NCBI RefSeq assembly: GCF_000003815.2
Contig: NC_049981.1
Location: forward strand, 4,312,437-4,376,436
DNA: 64,000 nt
Source: Branchiostoma floridae
Lineage: Eukaryota > Chordata > Leptocardii > Amphioxiformes > Branchiostomatidae
Direction of reading: 5' to 3'
Of this stretch, positions 55,125 to 64,000 are shown piece after piece (position 1 is the stretch's first letter; the number at the start of each line of letters is the position of its first letter). A program made the position numbers and the translations under genes. The notes beneath the pieces were generated by a model. That model was given only the letters and a program-made list of their open reading frames with translations. It had not been told where the DNA came from and ran no database searches.

Positions 55125-56071
55125 CCCTATTCAGACCGGGCTTTTTTGGTCATCCCTGGACCGGGGGGAGGGGGGGGGGTTGAGGCCCTCCACTTCTAAG
55201 TCCTCTAACTCTTGAACGACGTGCCGTAGGGTCACAAAATTTTCAGGACATGATATCGAAATAATATCTGACGAGTATTTTGACGTTTGACGTTACATTA
55301 ACGTAAGATGATGTAATTATGACGTCATCAATTTGATTATATTGGCCGGACCCATGAAAAAAGGGTATTCTCAGAAAACTTCAACTTATACTACAAAAAT
55401 TTAACAACAAGTGAAGATAGAATAATAATGTTTATAACAACTTGTATTGCCACTAGAAACATCGATTATGTCATAATGACGTCATAAAATAACGTCATGC
55501 ATATCTAAGATACAAGTTAGTCTCCGCCATGTTATATCCACCACCTTGAATTATTAAAACTAATTTTTTTGCAACAAATAATCACAAAGGGCAATGGAAG
55601 TAGACTAAATTCATTCATTTAGATGGTTTTTGATGAAAAAATACCAGGCAGTTACAAATTTAAAGGGATAATTAGCTTGTTATTCTTCATACGATCCGAC
55701 ATCTTGGATTTTGGGCTGATGACGTCTTCAAATTAGCATAATTAATGCATATATATATAATTATGAAAGATATGCTAAATAATTTAAGATTTTATTTATG
55801 TAACAAAATAGCAGTAATATAGCAAATAAATGTGAAAAATACATTGTTAGAACCAAAAATTTGTGATTTTTGCAAAACTGCCTGTGAGCAAACGGTTGCC
55901 ATGGCAACACGAAAGAATGGAAAATTTGTCAATCTTCGTAAAATTGTTGCCAACAATATTTTAGGAAAACTCATAAAATTTGGTGGCTTTAGCGTAAGGC
56001 GTTCTGGCGTTGTAGGACATCGAAGTTGGCGTAGGCCTCAAAGACCCCCCCCCCCCCCGGTCTGAATAGGG
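55125..56071. mobile_element. piggyBac-like MITE
   Basis: TTAA at both sides (55121-55124, 56072-56075) and inverted ends CCCTATTCAGACCGG / CCGGTCTGAATAGGG. TTAA duplication and a CCCT terminus are piggyBac traits. The 947-bp interior has no transposase; poly-G and poly-C runs lie just inside the ends. Confidence 0.85.
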
Positions 56072-56079
56072 TTAATGGA

Positions 56080-56135
56080 CGAAACTTGATGAAAGCGTGG
56101 ATGTCATTTGTATTATCTAGTCAACATTTGGTAAG
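56080..56135. mobile_element. Harbinger-like MITE, family B, right-end fragment
   Basis: GACGAAACTTGATGAAAGCG and GGATGTCATTTGTATTATCT, then TCAACATTTGG, resemble the right end of 42533-43421. Confidence 0.5.
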
Positions 56136-57060
56136 TATACAACAAATAGTACGTGCCAATATTTTCGAATTTGTCTCATTGGGTAACTGATTGATTACTA
56201 CAAACAGTAGGCATCTGAATATCATTGTTACTACAATATTTCTGCCAAAGATTATAAAAACTTGCACAAAGGCTAGTACTGAAGAAAAATTAGTGACATA
56301 TAAAAGATTTCTGGCGATGTTTAAAAGTTCAAGTATCTTAAATTAACCATTCTTACTGAAGTTTATCTTTAGATTTTTTTGGTTATGTTAAGTAAGCGGG
56401 TGGTATGAAAAAAGGGATGTAACACCGGGTTCCTATGTGCCGCGCTTTTTCCAGCTTTTTTTCTAATTGGAAAGTACGGACCTAAGCTTGGTAAATATAT
56501 GTTTAGGAATACAAATATCTTGGTAATGGTTACATTCTTAACTTTTCTTATGTTTCTGATATAGCTATTAATGACCGACGGTTACATCACAGAAATCTTT
56601 CAATTTTTTCTCATATATAATTCAAGGACACCATAGAAATAGTCATCGGCACTTGTTAATATACCATAAAGGATTATGTTTGGCATTGTTAACTCATGGT
56701 ACATTTTACGTATGTATGTTACCTTTAGACTAAAACATTTATGTCATCTGCAATGACAGTCTTATAGCAGAACAGCCTTTACAATCTCATAATCGGTGAA
56801 ATGTAGATAGCTTTGGAAGAACACAAAATTGCACATCAGTTTTCATAATTCAAGTAAAAAGTGGTGGTTCGTCAAGAGTACAGTTTAATTTTGAATCACT
56901 GTATCAATCAATGATGTCCACATTACTTTTACATCGGCATTTATGATATCACTTCCTTCTAAAAAATGGCTATATTTCGACATAACTATGGTATTCATGG
57001 TGATTGAATAACAATAAAAAAGTACTAGTACTCTTCGGTGTAATAATGCTGTTATCTCTA
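56136..57060. other. Intergenic, nothing recognised
   Basis: A+T-rich DNA without a supported ORF or repeat structure. Confidence 0.5.
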
Positions 57061-57069
57061 TACATACAC

Positions 57070-57084
57070 ACACACACACATATA

Positions 57085-57150
<66 letters not shown>
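57070..57150 (+). repeat. (CA)n-(TA)n microsatellite
   Basis: A short CACA run followed by about 65 bp of TA repeats. Confidence 0.95.
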
Positions 57151-57151
<1 letters not shown>

Positions 57152-57470
57152 TCATGAACATATAAATGCTTTAAATGGCCTAACCTCCATAACGAAGGTA
57201 ATAAATCACGTAAGCGGCGTCATACATGCATGAGTTTCATGTCCATAGTAGTTGCACTTTTCATTCGGAGTTGTATTCTCAACACACACGTCGTAACGCA
57301 TCTCAATCGCTTGAGAAAGTTTTATGTACAAATGGTATTCCCCAATAATCTTTTTTCTCATTTCGGCGCGGCACACCATGTCGGACGACGCCATTTTGAT
57401 ATCCCGCTTAACTCCGTCACGTGATCCAGGCAGCGATGTGCCGCTTTGCATGAAAAGGCTGCGTGTCCCA

Positions 57471-57769
57471 TAAAGGTAGGGTCACACATGTGTATACATT
57501 CAAGTCCGTTTGAGGTGCTCTTAGTCTCTACCACGCTCCATGGGTCGCGGGGAAATAGTACAAATTGGACAAATATAGATACATAACATGCCAGATGAGT
57601 AAGCTGACCGAGAATAATGGTTAACGACCCAGCTAACTCTTCTGACATGTTACCTGTTTGTCCAATTTCTATTATTTTTCCAACGACCTGTGGGGCCTGG
57701 TGGAGGTAAATACTCCCAGGCGCGCCTCATACGGACTAAAATATATACGCACGTGTGACCCAACCTTTA
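57471..57769. mobile_element. ~300-bp foldback element
   Basis: TAAAGGTAGGGTCACACATG at the left pairs with CGTGTGACCCAACCTTTA at the right. Pairing continues through much of both arms (AAGTCCG/CGGACT, AATTGGACAAA/TTTGTCCAATT, CATGTTA-type) to a centre near 57620. Confidence 0.75.
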
Positions 57770-59319
57770 GATTTCACTGATTTGTGCGAACAACAAACTG
57801 GAAAATGCAGATGCTTAGGCTCAACTAGACGGCGATTATGCTGCATGTCGCTGTGATCTTTACCAAACAAATGTCTTCAGTAGATAAATAAACAAAGCGT
57901 ATAAGATTTGTTGACAGCTCTGTACAATAGCTCTATCGTCTGCGGTCGCCACCCCACTAAAAAGATTGAACGGTTGAGTGCCTGAAGGTAGTATATGCGA
58001 TCATGTGTGAAACAAGACGTGTTAATAGTCTAACATTGGGTCTAATTTTCAGATTAAAATCTTACATATTATATATTCAACATCAAAATGACTTGCATTA
58101 AGCTAAAAACCAAGGACTATGTACGGCATAGTGTAGGAAACGCTAATATATTGTAGTTATGACTTGAACTGGAAAAATTACCCACGTACCATGTGATGGC
58201 ATCAGGCCCTGTTTGATGAACGATGCTAACAGCGCCTGCGGGATATTCTGAGGCCAAGTAAAATGTATATCATGGATGGCAGCTTCACAAATTTAACTCA
58301 CATGGGAACACGATCAACAATTGAAAATAGTGATGGAGTGAGAGTTGCGATAGGCATACAGAGACAATGGTGGAAGGTGAGAAAATGAATAACAAACGCA
58401 CTCAGTGCGTCGTGCCGGAAATCTGACACTTATACATACATACAGACACACACAGACACAGGCACACACACACACACACACACACCCCACACACACAAAC
58501 ACACACACACACACACGCACACAACTACATGATTCTCGTAAATATATTGGTGTAACGTGTTTGTATATGTGTATGTGTGATTCTGTACGTGTGTAAGTAT
58601 GTGTGTATGTGTGTGATTGATATGTATGTGTGTTTGTTCAAGTTACGCCCCCCTCCCCCCTCTGCACACAAAAATACGAGCTTCACATGCTACTTTCATC
58701 GGCCCAGTAAATCAGTAGAAATTATCAAACTTTGGAAATCTTCGAACAGTACTTTCATTTTCATTGTTGTACAGAAATGATTTTGAATAACGTTCACTAT
58801 AAACAGACTGCGTTCACCTTTGAACTTTGACTCCGAATGATGTTGACGGAAGTCCCTGTAAACTTCAAGATTTAGTTTTCCCAAAGAGATGCATGCTAAA
58901 TAAATGCACGTGCATCCAAAATAACTGCATTTTGACATTACTATTTCTGGCGTCAGGACGTATATTCGTAACGTGAGATTAAAATAAAAGACATATAAAC
59001 ACAAACAATTTAGATAGTGTGATGACCCTGAAGATGCCCGCGGCGTTTTCCGATTCAATACAAAGTTATGTGACCCCATGACCTTCAGATTTAGGCACAT
59101 GATTTAGCTAGGTATGTAAAGGTTACACAAGGAAACGGCGCGCGTTTTACATGCGGTTTTGTCTGTTCACGTTCTCTGAAGAAGACACTATTCATGTGTG
59201 AGTGTACGTCTAGAGATGCGACGTATCTTGTCATATAGGATTAACATATTCACGTTTTGTGACGGATTCGTTTTGAGAAGAAAAACCTTAAGTTGTTTAC
59301 TTGAATATACGACTGCACA
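57770..59319. other. Intergenic and upstream region of the vWA gene
   Basis: A (CA)n tract lies at about 58440-58525 and a GT-rich stretch at 58557-58630. No supported ORF. The promoter of the gene starting at 59320 should lie near the end of this stretch, but I see no clear TATA box. Confidence 0.5.

Positions 59320-64000
<4,681 letters not shown>

Noticed and set aside
55832-56065. 77-aa ORF inside the piggyBac-like element
   Set aside because: It ends in a poly-Pro run from the poly-C end, has no transposase motif, and the element is too short to be autonomous.

Overview
The window reads as animal nuclear DNA, most likely from an amphioxus (Branchiostoma). Genes are broken into many short exons with GT-AG introns, the intervening DNA is A+T-rich and full of small inverted-repeat elements and microsatellites, and the proteins are animal types: a DUR3-like urea symporter, the piRNA factor TDRKH, NHL-repeat, LRR and vWA/EGF/sushi proteins. 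Tandem repeats that copy exon/intron junctions point, as far as I recall, to amphioxus in particular. The genus is inferred, not proven.

Layout. (1) 44-12386, + strand: 3' part of a DUR3-like Na+/urea symporter; 12 exons join in frame to 662 codons and a stop, and the 5' end lies outside the window. (2) 12387-14600: foldback elements. (3) About 14620-38110, + strand: a full TDRKH gene with an N-terminal membrane helix, two KH domains, an extended Tudor domain and a long acidic tail; 14 coding exons give 919 aa with the shortest donor choice. (4) 18920-23037, - strand: a four-exon gene (636 aa) nested in a TDRKH intron, with NHL repeats followed by a GIY-YIG domain of Penelope-like-element type. 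(5) 38111-46302: intergenic, with mariner-, Harbinger- and tRNA-derived repeats. (6) 46303-47535 (-) and 52374-53312 (+): two related secreted LRR proteins in a mosaic of inverted and direct duplications. (7) 53313-59319: intergenic, with a piggyBac-like MITE, a large palindrome and microsatellites. (8) 59320-64000, + strand: 5' part of a secreted vWA-EGF-sushi protein, cut by the window edge.

The most striking pattern is that splice junctions in both large genes have been tandemly copied. In TDRKH a 92-bp unit carrying a splice acceptor is repeated 13 times, a 158-bp unit carrying a donor about 4 times, and a 57-bp unit carrying a GTAAGT donor about 24 times. The 57-bp unit is 19 codons long and its donor falls in phase 0, so any of the first 17 donors joins in frame to the last exon. 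The symporter shows older, decayed versions of the same process at five or more exons. Mobile DNA is mostly non-autonomous: TWA-flanked Harbinger-like MITEs, a TTAA-flanked piggyBac-like MITE, TA-flanked mariner derivatives that keep only the ends of the transposase, a Penelope-like fragment with 151-bp inverted ends and a 13-bp target duplication, hAT-like MITEs and tRNA-derived SINEs.
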